Notes: a model not told the origin generated them from the letters alone. A stretch of 64,000 nucleotides of DNA from Rhodopseudomonas sp. BAL398 (GCF_033001325.1 NZ_CP133111.1:4170501-4234500); one strand, 5' to 3'; positions 20,905-33,510 are shown, counted from the first letter of the stretch. A program made the numbers and translations.

Positions 20905-21019
20905 CGATTCGTCTCCATTGCAGCGGGCGTCGACGATTGACCGAACTACCCAAAGCGCGCAAGGGCGCAGATCGTTGTGACGAGGATGTGTCGATCGGCA
21001 ATTCTTCAGATACTCACTT

Positions 21020-21144
21020 GGTCATTCCGGGGCGCGAGGCGCAGGCCGAGCGAACCCGGAATCTCGCAGCGGGTGCGGGAGTGGGCGCAAGTGGCAAGAT
21101 TCCGGGTTCGCTCACAGCTGACGCTGTTCGCGCCCAGGAATGAC
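21020..21144. repeat. Palindromic intergenic repeat (family A, copy 2)
   Basis: Shares the ends GGTCATTCCGGGGCGCGAG and CAGGAATGACG and the inner GCGAACCCGGAATCTCGC arm with the copy at 7888-8002; the right side is more diverged. It lies between the DUF4337 and xerC genes, next to a family F repeat. The rest of the 370-base gap between these two genes shows nothing else I can name. Confidence 0.8.
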
Positions 21145-21179
21145 GGCTTCATGGTTGCACAAACCAGCCGCGCGAAGCC

Positions 21180-21280
21180 TAGAGCTTAGGTTCTGATGGA
21201 TCAGAACCGAGGCTCTAGATTCTTGTTTTGACGCGTTTTCTTCACGCGAACCGGCACCCACTTCGCTCGAAAACGCGCTA
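21180..21280. repeat. Palindromic repeat (family F, copy 1) overlapping the xerC stop
   Basis: On the minus strand the element starts TAGCGCGTTTTCGAGCGAAG and ends AAGCTCTA, matching the copies at 38737-38854 and 63221-63324. Its first three minus-strand bases (complement of 21278-21280) are the TAG stop of xerC, so the repeat abuts or has replaced the end of that gene. Confidence 0.85.
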
Positions 21281-22273
21281 TGCCCGCGGATGCGCGGTCT
21301 TGTAGACCTCGAACAGGCGCTCGGTGTCGATTCCGGTATAGATCTGCGTGGTCGACAGCGAGGCGTGGCCGAGCAGCTCCTGGATCGCGCGCAAATCGCC
21401 GCCACGGCTCAGCAAATGCGTGGCGAAAGAGTGCCGCAGCGCGTGCGGCGTCGCCGAATCGGGCAGGCCGAGCGCGCCGCGCAGCCGCTCCATCGTGAGC
21501 TGGATGATGCGCGGGCTGAGCGGCCCGCCGCGCGCACCAACGAAGATCGGCCCGTCGGGCGGCAGCGGATGCGGACAGACCGCGGCGTAATCGGCGATCA
21601 GCGCCAGCACATTTTGCAGCACCGGCACCATCCGGGTCTTGTTGCCCTTGCCGAGCACGATCAGCGTATCGCCCTTGCCGGGTGCCGGCACGTCGCGGCG
21701 CTTCAGCCCCAGCGCCTCCGAGATGCGCAGACCGGAGCCGTACAGCAGGCCCATGACGGCAGCGTCGCGGGCCCAGATCCACGGCTCGCGATTTTCCCCG
21801 GCGCGCTCGTCGGCGTCGGCGAGGCGTTTGGCGCTGGCGATCTGGATCGGCTTGGGCAGGCTCTTGCCGACCTTCGGCGCGCGAATCGCCGACAGCGCCC
21901 CGACCCGGCCCTTGCCTTCGCGTTCGAGAAAGCGGCCGAACGAGCGCATGCCCGCCAGCGCCCGCATCAAAGAACGGCTGCCGATGTCGTCGCCGCGCCG
22001 CGCCGCCATGAAGCCGCGCACGTCGCTGGCCTCGAGCGCAGCGAATCGCCCCAGTGCCACCCGCTCGCCCCAATGCTGGCTGAGAAAGATCAGGAACTGG
22101 CGGACATCGCGGCTATAGGCTTCCAGCGTTTTCGGCGACAGCCGGCGCTCGGCGCGCAGATGCGCCAGCCAGCGGGTCATTTCCGCCGCGATATCGGCTG
22201 CGGCGCAGTCGAGTTCGATCGGGGCGATCGCCGGTTTGGCCTCGGACTTGGCTTTGACCTTGGGCTGGATCAT
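21278..22273 (-). CDS. xerC: Tyrosine recombinase XerC
   Basis: A 331-residue site-specific recombinase that, with XerD, resolves chromosome dimers at dif. The N-terminal SAM-like DNA-binding domain (WLAHLRAERRLSPKTLEAYSRDVRQFL) is followed by the catalytic domain with Arg in GSGLRISEAL, the HALRHSFATHLL box (His, Arg), the LGHASLSTTQIYT box with His and the Tyr nucleophile. It is housekeeping rather than phage-related: divergent priA neighbours it in this lineage. The last codons run into a palindromic repeat that supplies the stop. Confidence 0.93.
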   Translation of the reverse strand: MIQPKVKAKSEAKPAIAPIELDCAAADIAAEMTRWLAHLRAERRLSPKTLEAYSRDVRQFLIFLSQHWGERVALGRFAALEASDVRGFMAARRGDDIGSRSLMRALAGMRSFGRFLEREGKGRVGALSAIRAPKVGKSLPKPIQIASAKRLADADERAGENREPWIWARDAAVMGLLYGSGLRISEALGLKRRDVPAPGKGDTLIVLGKGNKTRMVPVLQNVLALIADYAAVCPHPLPPDGPIFVGARGGPLSPRIIQLTMERLRGALGLPDSATPHALRHSFATHLLSRGGDLRAIQELLGHASLSTTQIYTGIDTERLFEVYKTAHPRA

Positions 22274-22332
22274 GGCTGGCTCGGGAGCGCGCTGCGCGAT
22301 TAGGTGATATTAGCAGATTTCCTTTCGCTTTC

Positions 22333-24573
22333 ATGAACCGTCCCCTCCGGCTCGAGCCCGATTCCCCGATGGACCATTCCTCGCGCAGCGGGCCGCCCTC
22401 GACCACGCAAGTGGTCGACGTGCTGCTGCCGGTCGCGCTCGACCACACTTATTCCTACCGGGTGGCGCGCGGCACCGAGCTGAAGCCCGGCGATGTGGTC
22501 AGCGTCCCGCTGGGGCCGCGCCAGGTGATCGGCGTGGTCTGGGCGCAGAACGCCAATCCGGATCCGCGGCTGCATAACCGTCTCAAGGACGTCGACGACA
22601 AGCTCGACGTGCCGCCGCTGCGCGAGGAGCTGCGCAGCCTGGTCGACTGGGTCGCCAATTACAATCTGTCGGCGCGCGGCATGGTGCTGCGGATGACGCT
22701 GCGGATGGGCGAGCATCTCGGCCCCGAGCGGGTCCGGCTCGGGGTGCGGCTGGTGGGCTCCCCGCCGCGGCGGATGACGCCGGCGCGGGCGCGGCTGATC
22801 GAGATCCTGGCCGACGGCCTGCTGCACGGCAAATCCGAGGCTGCCAAGGAAGCCGGCTGCAGCGCCGGGGTGATCGACGGGCTGGTCGACGAGGGCACAC
22901 TCACGGTCGAGCCGATGCCGCGCGCGCTGGCAGCCCCCGTGCCGGACCCGGACTTCTGCGCGCCGGATTTTTCCCCCGACCAGCAGATCGCGGCCGATGC
23001 GATGACCACGCTGGCGGCGGCCGGCGGCTTCCAGGTGGCGCTGCTCGACGGCGTCACCGGCTCCGGCAAGACCGAGGTGTATTTCGAGGCGGTCGCCGAA
23101 ATCATCCGCCGCGGCCGCCAGGTGCTGATCCTGATGCCGGAAATCGCCCTGACCGGGCAGTTTCTCGATCGCTTCGCGCTGCGCTTCGGGGTCCGGCCGC
23201 TGGAATGGCACTCCGAACTGACGCCGCGCACCCGCGCCCGCAATTGGGCGGCGATCGCCGAGGGCAGCGCCCAGGTGGTGGTCGGCGCCCGCTCGGCGCT
23301 GTTCCTGCCTTACGCCAGGCTCGGCCTGATCATCGTCGATGAGGAGCACGACCAGGCCTATAAGCAGAATGAGGGCGTGCATTATCACGCCCGCGACATG
23401 GCGGTGGTGCGGGCCTCGATCGCGAAGATTCCGATCGTGCTGTCGTCGGCGACGCCGTCGGTCGAGACCGAGGTCAATGCGCGCAAGGGCCGCTATCAGC
23501 GCGTGGTGCTGCCGGCGCGGTTCGGCGGCCAGCACATGCCGCATATCGAAGCCATCGATCTGCGCCGCTTCGCGCCGCCGCGCGGCCGCTTCGTATCGCC
23601 GCTGCTGGCCGAGCAGATCGGCATCGCCATCGAGCGTCGCGAACAGGCGCTGTTATTCCTCAACCGCCGCGGCTATGCGCCGCTGACGCTGTGCCGCGCC
23701 TGCGGCCACCGCTTCGCCTGCACCATCTGCGACGCCTGGCTGGTCGATCACCGCTTTCGCGCGCGCCTGGTCTGCCATCATTGCGGCTTCTCGATGCCAC
23801 GGCCGCGGATCTGCCCGCATTGCAGCGCCGAGGACTCGCTGGTCGCGGTCGGCCCCGGCGTCGAGCGTCTGCAGGAAGAGGCGGCGGCGCTGTTTCCCAA
23901 TGCCCGCACCATGGTGCTGTCGAGCGACCTGATCACCTCGATCGAAACCATGCGCAGCGAACTCAACGAGATCGCCGAGGGCCGGGTCGACATCATCATC
24001 GGCACCCAGCTGGTGGCGAAGGGGCACAATTTTCCCAGGCTCAATCTGGTCGGCGTGATCGATGCCGATCTCGGGCTCGGCAATGGCGATCCGCGCGCCG
24101 CCGAGCGCACCTATCAATTGCTCAACCAGGTGATCGGCCGCGCCGGCCGCGACCAGGGCCGCGGCGTCGGCTTCTTGCAAACCCACCAACCCGAGCATCC
24201 GGTGATGAAGGCGCTGGTCGCCTGCGACCGCGAGGCGTTCTACGCCTCCGAGATCGACGCGCGCGAACGCACCGGCTACCCGCCATTCGGCCGGCTCGCC
24301 AGCCTGATCGTCTCCGCCGGAGATCGCCCCACCGCAGAGGGCTATGCGCGCCAGCTGGTGGCGATCGCGCCGATCGACGAACGGATCAAGGTGCTGGGAC
24401 CGGCCGAGGCGCCGCTGGCGGTGATCAAGGGCCGCTACCGTTTTCGCATTCTGCTGAAGGCGCCGCGCCAAGTCGATCTGTCGCACTACTTGCGGCAATG
24501 GCTCGCGGAGGGGCCGAAGACCAAGGGAAACCTCAAGCTCGAGGTCGACGTCGATCCGCAAAGCTTTCTTTGA
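22333..24573 (+). CDS. priA: Primosomal protein N' (PriA helicase)
   Basis: The replication-restart helicase, 746 residues. An N-terminal 3'-end DNA-binding domain (VDVLLPVALDHTYSYRVARG) is followed by helicase motifs: Walker A GVTGSGKTEVY, the DEEH box IIVDEEHDQAYKQ, and ATPSVET. Paired zinc-binding cysteines are seen in CRACGHRFACTICD and CHHCGF..RICPHC, followed by the helicase C domain (IGTQLVAKGHNFP, VIGRAGR). The first ATG is used; an internal ATG at 22369 would remove 12 residues that are not conserved-looking. Divergent from xerC with only 59 bases between. Confidence 0.95.
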   Translation: MNRPLRLEPDSPMDHSSRSGPPSTTQVVDVLLPVALDHTYSYRVARGTELKPGDVVSVPLGPRQVIGVVWAQNANPDPRLHNRLKDVDDKLDVPPLREELRSLVDWVANYNLSARGMVLRMTLRMGEHLGPERVRLGVRLVGSPPRRMTPARARLIEILADGLLHGKSEAAKEAGCSAGVIDGLVDEGTLTVEPMPRALAAPVPDPDFCAPDFSPDQQIAADAMTTLAAAGGFQVALLDGVTGSGKTEVYFEAVAEIIRRGRQVLILMPEIALTGQFLDRFALRFGVRPLEWHSELTPRTRARNWAAIAEGSAQVVVGARSALFLPYARLGLIIVDEEHDQAYKQNEGVHYHARDMAVVRASIAKIPIVLSSATPSVETEVNARKGRYQRVVLPARFGGQHMPHIEAIDLRRFAPPRGRFVSPLLAEQIGIAIERREQALLFLNRRGYAPLTLCRACGHRFACTICDAWLVDHRFRARLVCHHCGFSMPRPRICPHCSAEDSLVAVGPGVERLQEEAAALFPNARTMVLSSDLITSIETMRSELNEIAEGRVDIIIGTQLVAKGHNFPRLNLVGVIDADLGLGNGDPRAAERTYQLLNQVIGRAGRDQGRGVGFLQTHQPEHPVMKALVACDREAFYASEIDARERTGYPPFGRLASLIVSAGDRPTAEGYARQLVAIAPIDERIKVLGPAEAPLAVIKGRYRFRILLKAPRQVDLSHYLRQWLAEGPKTKGNLKLEVDVDPQSFL

Positions 24574-24718
24574 TTGTCGCGGGCGAGCTGATGCGCCCGG
24601 TCTGGCAATGCCCGCCGTCATTGGCGACGGCAGGCTCGCACGCGGCCCGCGCAATGTGCGGCCGCGTTCCACGCGACAATCTTGTCTCGGTCGAACGAAG
24701 CTGTCCCGCGACGCGCGG

Positions 24719-25186
24719 TTACATCACTTCCGCGACCACCATGCCGACGCCGCGGCTGGTGAGGCCGATGGCGCGCGCCGCGCCTTTCGACAGATCAAGG
24801 ACGCGGCCGCGAACGAACGGGCCACGGTCATTGATGGTGACCACCACGCTTCGGCCGCCATGGCTGACCTTGAGCTTGGTGCCGAACGGCAGGCTGCGAT
24901 GTGCGGCCGTCATGGCGCTCTGGTTGAAACGCTGGCCCGACGCGGTGCGCCGGCCGGACTCATTGCCGTAATAGGACGCCATCCCGGAAAAGCTGCGCGA
25001 CGATCCGCCGATCGAGGCATTCGCATCCTGCCAGCTGTGGTGGGCATGATGGCGGTGGTGGCTCCGCTTGGACTTCGCCGAAGCTTCAGTGGCCGCGCCG
25101 CTCAGCAGAATAGTTGCGGCGACCAAAGCAACCGCGGTGCGTGGCCGGGCTCGAAATCCCGCCGTCGATGTCTTGGTTTTCAGCAT
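24719..25186 (-). CDS. RlpA-like septal ring lytic transglycosylase / DPBB domain protein
   Basis: A 155-residue exported protein. A signal peptide (TAVALVAATILLSGAATEASA) precedes a His-rich stretch (KRSHHRHHAHHSW) and a double-psi beta-barrel domain of the RlpA type: ASYYGNESGRRTASGQRF, AAHRSLPFGTKLKV, VTINDRGPFVRGRVLDLSKGAARAIG. RlpA cleaves denuded glycan strands at the septum in Pseudomonas. This protein lacks the C-terminal SPOR domain and a lipobox Cys. The start at MLKTKTST has AAGGA nine bases upstream; the frame runs further upstream but without family-like sequence. Confidence 0.88.
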   Translation of the reverse strand: MLKTKTSTAGFRARPRTAVALVAATILLSGAATEASAKSKRSHHRHHAHHSWQDANASIGGSSRSFSGMASYYGNESGRRTASGQRFNQSAMTAAHRSLPFGTKLKVSHGGRSVVVTINDRGPFVRGRVLDLSKGAARAIGLTSRGVGMVVAEVM

Positions 25187-25959
25187 ACATGAATCCTTGA
25201 GGAAGTATTGCCACGTATGTGGCAAGTGGAACCCCCGTCCCAGTTTCGCTGGCCGACCGTTCGCTGCGTAATAAGGCGACATATTGTCGAACAGAGGATT
25301 CATTACAGCGCTGAAATATCTTTTGAAGCGCTGCGCCCAGTCAAACGGGAACAAAATCGACTCTTAGTCAGATCGACTTACGCCCTTTGTCTATCGGCTA
25401 TACTGGCCAATTAAGTGTTGCTTGGCGAAACACTTAGCCGGATTCCTGGCAGAGCAAATCGTGACGCGACAAGCAAGGATTCGCGTGACACGCGCGCCGT
25501 TTTGCGAAGTACAGCGGTTTAAGGGAATTTTGACGCGTCCACGGGCAACGGCGGCAAATCGGCAATGGCCCAGACCCCTGTCCGCGGCAAACATGCAGAG
25601 GGCCCCGCCCGCAACCAGGCTCGCCCTACAACTTTGCCCCACAACCTTGCCTCACAGCCCGGCACCCGCTTTGCCGGCACCGGTCTGTGCGCCGCCGCGC
25701 TGGCCCGCGAGGTTGGCGGACTTGCCGCGACACGGATCAACCTCTTCGCCAGCCTTGCGACATGGCGTCGTGGCTCTCGTCATCGTGTTGCGCCTGCGCG
25801 CGCGCTATGTTAGCAAAGCCGCGATTTTAAGGTCGCCGGTCACATTCGTGCCGGTCGGAAATCGAAGTCCAGCTTGAATTCCAAGGACTTGAACCGGCAA
25901 GCGCCACAACTTGGCGACGGTTTTCCCCTTGCGGATTTGACAGCAAGAAGAGCGCGTCT
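25187..25959. other. Long intergenic region between the RlpA-like gene and atpH
   Basis: About 770 bases with no gene I can support. The open frames here have compositions of shadow frames and no recognisable family. A perfect 8-bp inverted repeat (TAAGTGTT ... AACACTTA, 9-base loop) lies at 25412-25436. The region should contain the promoter of the atpHAGDC operon, but I could not pick a convincing -35/-10 pair. Confidence 0.5.
25412..25436. promoter_or_regulatory. Perfect inverted repeat in the region upstream of atpH
   Basis: TAAGTGTT and AACACTTA pair perfectly around the 9-base loop GCTTGGCGA, in an AT-richer part of the 770-base gap. It may be an operator or a small RNA hairpin. It has no T-run, so it is unlikely to be a terminator. 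Confidence 0.35.
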
Positions 25960-28052
<2,093 letters not shown>

Positions 28053-28055
28053 TGA

Positions 28056-28084
28056 AAAAGCGGCCGGGCTCCCCGGCCGCTTTT
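28056..28084 (+). terminator. Terminator-like hairpin between atpA and atpG
   Basis: AAAAGCGGCCGGG and CCCGGCCGCTTTT form a perfect 13-bp stem around a CTC loop, beginning 3 bases after the atpA stop. The four T bases belong to the stem and the sequence continues ACTT, so termination may be partial. Its place within a co-directional operon suggests an attenuator or a 3'-end stabilising structure for the atpHA part of the message. Confidence 0.7.
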
Positions 28085-28112
28085 ACTTGGCGGCACAATC
28101 GAAGACGTGAGA

Positions 28113-28138
28113 ATGCCCGGCACGAGGTCGGGCATGAC
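28113..28138. repeat. Half palindromic repeat (family B remnant)
   Basis: ATGCCCGGCACGAGGTCGGGCATGACG is an inverted repeat like one arm of the family B elements at 20179 and 44450. It lies in the 139-base gap between atpA and atpG, downstream of the hairpin. Confidence 0.55.
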
Positions 28139-28191
28139 GGTTGAGGGGTTTGCGGTCGGATTGATGATCTGATCGCCGGGGTGAACTGAGA

Positions 28192-29070
28192 ATGGCTTCT
28201 CTTAAAGACATGCGGGTCCGCATCGCCTCGACCAAGGCGACGCAGAAGATCACCAAGGCGATGCAGATGGTTGCTGCGTCGAAGCTGCGCCGCGCCCAGA
28301 TGGCGGCGGAAGCGGCCCGGCCCTATGCCGAGAAAATGGATGCGGTGATCTCCAACATCGCCAGCGCCGCGGCCGGTTCGCCCGGCGCGCCAGTGCTGCT
28401 GTCCGGCACCGGCAATGACAAGGTGCATCTGTTCCTGGTCTGCACCGGCGAGCGCGGCCTGTCCGGCGCTTTCAACTCCTCGATCGTGCGGCTGGCCCGC
28501 GAACGCGCCCTGGCGCTGATGAACCAGGGCAAGCAGGTCAAGTTCTTCTGCGTCGGCCGCAAAGGCTACGAGCAGCTGCGCCGCACCTTCGACAAGCAGA
28601 TCATCGAGAACGTCGAACTGCGCTCGGTGCGTCAGCTCGGCTTCGTCAATGCCGAGGACATCGCCAAGAAGGTGATCGCCCGCTTCGACGCCGGCGAATT
28701 CGACGTCTGCACGCTGTTCTATTCGCGGTTCAAATCGGTGATCGCCCAGATCCCGACCGCGCAGCAGATCATTCCGCTGGTGGTCGAGGCGCCCGCCGCC
28801 AATGCCGGCCCCGCCACATCCTACGAATACGAGCCCGAAGAAGACGAGATCCTCGCCTCCCTGCTGCCGCGCAACCTCGCGGTGCAGATCTTCCGCGCGC
28901 TTCTGGAAAACAACGCTTCGTTCTACGGCGCGCAAATGAGCGCGATGGACAACGCCACCCGCAACGCCGGCGACATGATCAGGAAGCAGACCCTGATCTA
29001 CAACCGCACGCGGCAGGCGATGATCACCAAGGAGCTGATCGAGATCATCTCCGGCGCCGAGGCGATCTAA
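28192..29070 (+). CDS. atpG: ATP synthase F1 gamma subunit
   Basis: The central rotor shaft of F1, 292 residues. The N-terminal helix [36 protein letters not shown] and the C-terminal [33 protein letters not shown] are family signatures. The internal segment with [17 protein letters not shown] is the variable part seen in alphaproteobacterial gamma chains. The 139-base gap to atpA is unusually long for this operon and contains a hairpin and a repeat remnant. Confidence 0.97.
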   Translation: MASLKDMRVRIASTKATQKITKAMQMVAASKLRRAQMAAEAARPYAEKMDAVISNIASAAAGSPGAPVLLSGTGNDKVHLFLVCTGERGLSGAFNSSIVRLARERALALMNQGKQVKFFCVGRKGYEQLRRTFDKQIIENVELRSVRQLGFVNAEDIAKKVIARFDAGEFDVCTLFYSRFKSVIAQIPTAQQIIPLVVEAPAANAGPATSYEYEPEEDEILASLLPRNLAVQIFRALLENNASFYGAQMSAMDNATRNAGDMIRKQTLIYNRTRQAMITKELIEIISGAEAI

Positions 29071-29114
29071 CGCATTCACAGACTTCAATTCCGGTCGAGC
29101 CGACCGTGGTTTAG

Positions 29115-30572
<1,458 letters not shown>

Positions 30573-30582
30573 CAACGGAAAG

Positions 30583-30683
30583 CCTCACCCTGAGGAGCCG
30601 ACCGCAGGTCGGCGTCTCGAAGGGTGACGAACAACTCTCTCATCCTTCGAGACGCGCGCCAAGGCGCGCTGCTCAGGATGAGG
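30583..30683. repeat. Palindromic repeat (family C) within the atp operon
   Basis: A 101-base element with ends CCTCACCCTGAGGAG and CTCAGGATGAGG and inner inverted arms (cgtctcgaagggtga / tcatccttcgagacg) fills the atpD-atpC gap. Fragments of the same family occur at 31219-31260 and near 31445-31459. Its right end lies a few bases before the possible atpC starts. Confidence 0.85.
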
Positions 30684-30690
30684 CCAGCGG

Positions 30691-31110
30691 ATGAGCATGA
30701 CCATGGCCACCTTCCACTTCGATCTCGTCTCGCCCGAAAAGCTGGCCTTCTCGGGCCAAGTCGATCAGGTCGACATTCCCGGCGTCGAGGGTGATTTCGG
30801 CGTGCTCGCCGGCCATGCGCCGGTGGTCGCGACGATCCGGCCGGGAATCCTCACCGTCACTGCGGGCGGCAGCAAGCAGCAGATCGTGGTGCTGGGCGGC
30901 CTCGCCGAAGTCTCCGACAGCGGCCTCACCGTGCTGGCCGACGTTGCGACGTCGGTGAAGGATCTCGACGCGGCGGCGTTCGGCGCGACGATTTCCAGCA
31001 TGGAAGCCAAATTGGCCCAGCAGCAGGGCACCGAACTCGACCGCGCGATCGAGCGGCTGGACCATTACAAGAGCATCCAGCATCAGCTGATGACCACGGC
31101 GATGCACTGA
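30691..31110 (+). CDS. atpC: ATP synthase F1 epsilon subunit
   Basis: The regulatory epsilon chain at the foot of the rotor, 139 residues from the first ATG. The beta-barrel part shows [40 protein letters not shown], and the C-terminal helices include [20 protein letters not shown]. Three in-frame ATGs (30691, 30697, 30703) are possible; [13 protein letters not shown] from 30703 is the common family start. The ribosome binding site must lie in or next to the right end of the preceding repeat. Confidence 0.93.
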   Translation: MSMTMATFHFDLVSPEKLAFSGQVDQVDIPGVEGDFGVLAGHAPVVATIRPGILTVTAGGSKQQIVVLGGLAEVSDSGLTVLADVATSVKDLDAAAFGATISSMEAKLAQQQGTELDRAIERLDHYKSIQHQLMTTAMH

Positions 31111-31218
31111 CGCCCAAGGCTCCACTGACGCCAAAGGCTCGGCTTCCCAATTCTGCAAACGATCTGCGCTCCTCATGCCGAGCGCGTCTATGCGCGTCTC
31201 AAACCATGAGGCCACGAC

Positions 31219-31260
31219 GCTCATCCTTCGAGACGCGGCCAAGTGGCCGCTCCTCAGCGT
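31219..31260. repeat. Partial palindromic repeat (family C)
   Basis: GCTCATCCTTCGAGACGCGG...CCGCTCCTCAG repeats the right half of the element at 30583-30683. A matching end (CCCTCAGGATGAGG) appears at about 31446-31459, on the other side of a family D element, giving a mosaic of repeats after atpC. Confidence 0.65.
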
Positions 31261-31301
31261 CTGACTCAAATAGCGATCAATAGAATCAAGCCTTCGCGGC
31301 C

Positions 31302-31407
31302 GTCATTGCGAGGAGCTCTTGCGACGAAGCAATCCAGTCCTTGCTTGGCGCCCCTGGATTGCTTCGCTTTCGGACGGCGCTCCGCGCCGGCCTCGGCTCG
31401 CAATGAC
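31302..31407. repeat. Palindromic intergenic repeat (family D)
   Basis: Ends GTCATTGCGAGGAGC and GGCTCGCAATGAC are inverted; inner arms cgaagcaatccag / ctggattgcttcg also pair. This form is widely known in Bradyrhizobium-group genomes. With the family C pieces it accounts for most of the 400 bases between atpC and the convergent rppH-like gene; I see no gene there. Confidence 0.85.
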
Positions 31408-31517
31408 GAATCAAGCCTGACTTAAGTGGTTTCTTTTCGGTCAGACCCTCAGGATGAGGTAAGCGCCTGTCGCGGCCAGGCGCAAAAGCGGGGCGAGCGT
31501 TACCGCAAGGCACCGGT

Positions 31518-32048
31518 TCAGGCGAAGCCGGCGAAGCTGCGCGCCACTTCGAGATAGACCTCGCGCCGGAACGGCACCACCAGATCGGCGACGCGGTCGA
31601 GCCGTTCCCAGCGCCAGGCATCGAATTCGGGCGGCTGGCCGTTGCGGGTGGCGAGCGGATTGATCTCGCTGTCGGTGCCGGTAAAGCGCAGCGCGAACCA
31701 TTTCTGGCGCTGTCCGCCGAAATGCCCGAGCCGATGATGCGGGCCGTGATAGGGCGGGAAGTCGTAGCTCAGCCAGCCGGTTTCGCCGAGATGCTCGGCG
31801 TTATGGACGCCGGTCTCCTCCCATAATTCCCGCATCACCGCGACGCACGGCTCCTCGCCGGGATCGATGCCGCCCTGCGGCATCTGCCAGTCGAGCCCCG
31901 GCAGCACGATTTCCGGCCCGTCATCCCTGAATCGATGGCCGATCAGCACCAGGCCCTGGGCATTGAACAGCGCGATCCCGACATTGAGCCGGTACGGCCG
32001 CGGCTCCGTCGTTGGTCCAGTGTCGCGATGGCTGTTGATCAGGTCCAT
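31518..32048 (-). CDS. rppH: RNA pyrophosphohydrolase (Nudix), first of two
   Basis: A 176-residue Nudix hydrolase of the RppH/IalA type, which removes pyrophosphate from 5'-triphosphate RNA and so starts decay; some members act on dinucleoside polyphosphates. The Nudix box is GGIDPGEEPCVAVMRELWEETGV, preceded by the WQMPQ segment typical of RppH, and followed by [13 protein letters not shown] second protein of the same family is encoded 1.5 kb away, so it is unclear which performs the main RNA role. Confidence 0.9.
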   Translation of the reverse strand: MDLINSHRDTGPTTEPRPYRLNVGIALFNAQGLVLIGHRFRDDGPEIVLPGLDWQMPQGGIDPGEEPCVAVMRELWEETGVHNAEHLGETGWLSYDFPPYHGPHHRLGHFGGQRQKWFALRFTGTDSEINPLATRNGQPPEFDAWRWERLDRVADLVVPFRREVYLEVARSFAGFA

Positions 32049-32393
32049 GGGTCTTCGCTCTCATGGGTCGTCATATTCGGGCCGACGCCGACGATTGTGG
32101 GTTCGAAATCGGTTCCAAGCATTGCGGTGCCGCAAACAATTTGACGCCGCCCTTCGCACCGAACCGCGGCTGTCGCAACCTTCAAAGACCGCCTGTTCGC
32201 AAGACGGGCTGGAATAGCTCCGTTTGCATGGCCTTGCGGCTGCGCTCAGCCACGGCCGGTTTCGCTGCATTGAACCGCATCAGACCCCATGCTAGCAAGC
32301 GGCGTTCCGCGCCAGCCACGGCCGGCGCCGAATTGCGGACAGAGGCGTTGGCGCGCCAGATTCGGCGCAGCCGACTAGCGGAATTTCAAGCTG
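32049..32393. other. Intergenic region between divergent genes
   Basis: About 345 bases between the starts of a Nudix gene and of a glycosyltransferase-like gene. Frames that cross it have no recognisable features, and one long frame runs on through the next gene out of phase. It should hold promoters for both genes, but I cannot place them with confidence. Confidence 0.4.
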
Positions 32394-33500
32394 ATGTCAG
32401 CCGACCCCCAACCACCGACGCCGACGCGCGACATCTCCCAGCTGCGCATTCTGGAAATCGGCGGCGCCTATTTCAAATACCAATATCCCGACCGCACCAC
32501 CTGCCTGTGGACCGGCACCAAGCTGAACCGGCTTTGCGAGGTCGACGGGTTCGCGACGCCCGACCGGGTGCTGCGCGAGCTGCGCGCGGCCGCGCAAGGC
32601 CGTTACGACGTGGTGATCGCCAATACGGTGCGCTATTCGCCGTGGCATCCGCGCTATTGGGCGCGCGCGCCATTCAAGACGCCGACCCATCCCTGGGCCT
32701 CGCTCTCCCGGCAGTTCGGCGTCGAGACGTTGCGCTGGGCCAAGATCCCGGTGCCGCTGATCGCGCTCGATATGGATGATTCCTTCGGGATCGGCTCGGA
32801 TTCGGTGTTCCTGCTCGACAAGGCCAAGGCGTTCTTCAAGCGCGAATTGCCGGTCGACAAATGGCAGGTGCTGCACGGCACCATCCATCCGCATCTGCCG
32901 ACGCTGCGCTTTCGCAACAATCCGACCTGGCGCCGCCGCATCGACAGATTGCAGCCGATCGCATTGCCGATCTTCAATGTCGACGAACGCTGGCGCGACG
33001 CGCCGTTTCCGGACAAGACCCACGACATCTTCTTCTCCGGCGCGGTGGCGGGCAATTCCACCGTGCGCGGCGCCGGCCTGCCCGAACTGGAGCGGCTGAA
33101 GGCGCTGGGTTACCGGATCGATCAGCCAACCGAACGGCTGCCCTATGAGGCGTTCATGGAGCGGATGTCGCATTCCTGGCTGGCCTGGTCGCCCGAAGGC
33201 ATGGGCTGGGATTGCTACCGCCATTATGAGGCGCCGCTGATGCAGACGGTGCCGCTGATCAATCACCCGACGATCATCCGCCAGGCGCCGCTGCGCGAGG
33301 GCGTCCACGCATTCTATTACGACGTCGAGCCCGGCGGCATGGAACGCGCGGCGGTGGCGGCGCTGGCCGACAAGGATCGGCTGCGCGAGGTCGCGATCGC
33401 GGCGCGCGACCACAGCTTCGCGCACCATCTGATCAAGCCGTTTTGCGACCACATCCTGCGCGTCGCCTTCGATCAGGCCGAACACGCCACGCCGGCTTGA
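32394..33500 (+). CDS. Unassigned protein, glycosyltransferase-like
   Basis: A 368-residue soluble protein with no signal peptide. The alternating pattern (LRILEIGGAYFKYQ, YDVVIANTVRYSPWHPRYW, IPVPLIALDMDDSFG) looks like a Rossmann-type first half, and the C-terminal part (DIFFSGAVAGNSTVRG, MSHSWLAWSPEGMGWDCYRHYEAPLMQTVPLINHP) resembles the donor-binding half of GT-B or exostosin-like glycosyltransferases, in which an acidic or polar residue follows such a segment. The role is an inference from pattern only. No sugar-pathway genes surround it. Confidence 0.6.
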   Translation: MSADPQPPTPTRDISQLRILEIGGAYFKYQYPDRTTCLWTGTKLNRLCEVDGFATPDRVLRELRAAAQGRYDVVIANTVRYSPWHPRYWARAPFKTPTHPWASLSRQFGVETLRWAKIPVPLIALDMDDSFGIGSDSVFLLDKAKAFFKRELPVDKWQVLHGTIHPHLPTLRFRNNPTWRRRIDRLQPIALPIFNVDERWRDAPFPDKTHDIFFSGAVAGNSTVRGAGLPELERLKALGYRIDQPTERLPYEAFMERMSHSWLAWSPEGMGWDCYRHYEAPLMQTVPLINHPTIIRQAPLREGVHAFYYDVEPGGMERAAVAALADKDRLREVAIAARDHSFAHHLIKPFCDHILRVAFDQAEHATPA

Positions 33501-33510
33501 GCGCCCGCGC

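Noticed and set aside
21278-22273. xerC as a sign of a prophage or integron
   Set aside because: Single housekeeping recombinase next to priA, no other mobile genes; the sequence is XerC-like.
25422-25877. 151-residue frame in the gap upstream of atpH
   Set aside because: No motif, Arg/Pro/Ala-rich, no ribosome binding site, and it lies where the atp promoter should be.
32063-32779. 238-residue plus-strand frame upstream of the glycosyltransferase-like gene
   Set aside because: Overlaps that gene out of phase and is low in hydrophobic residues; no family resemblance.
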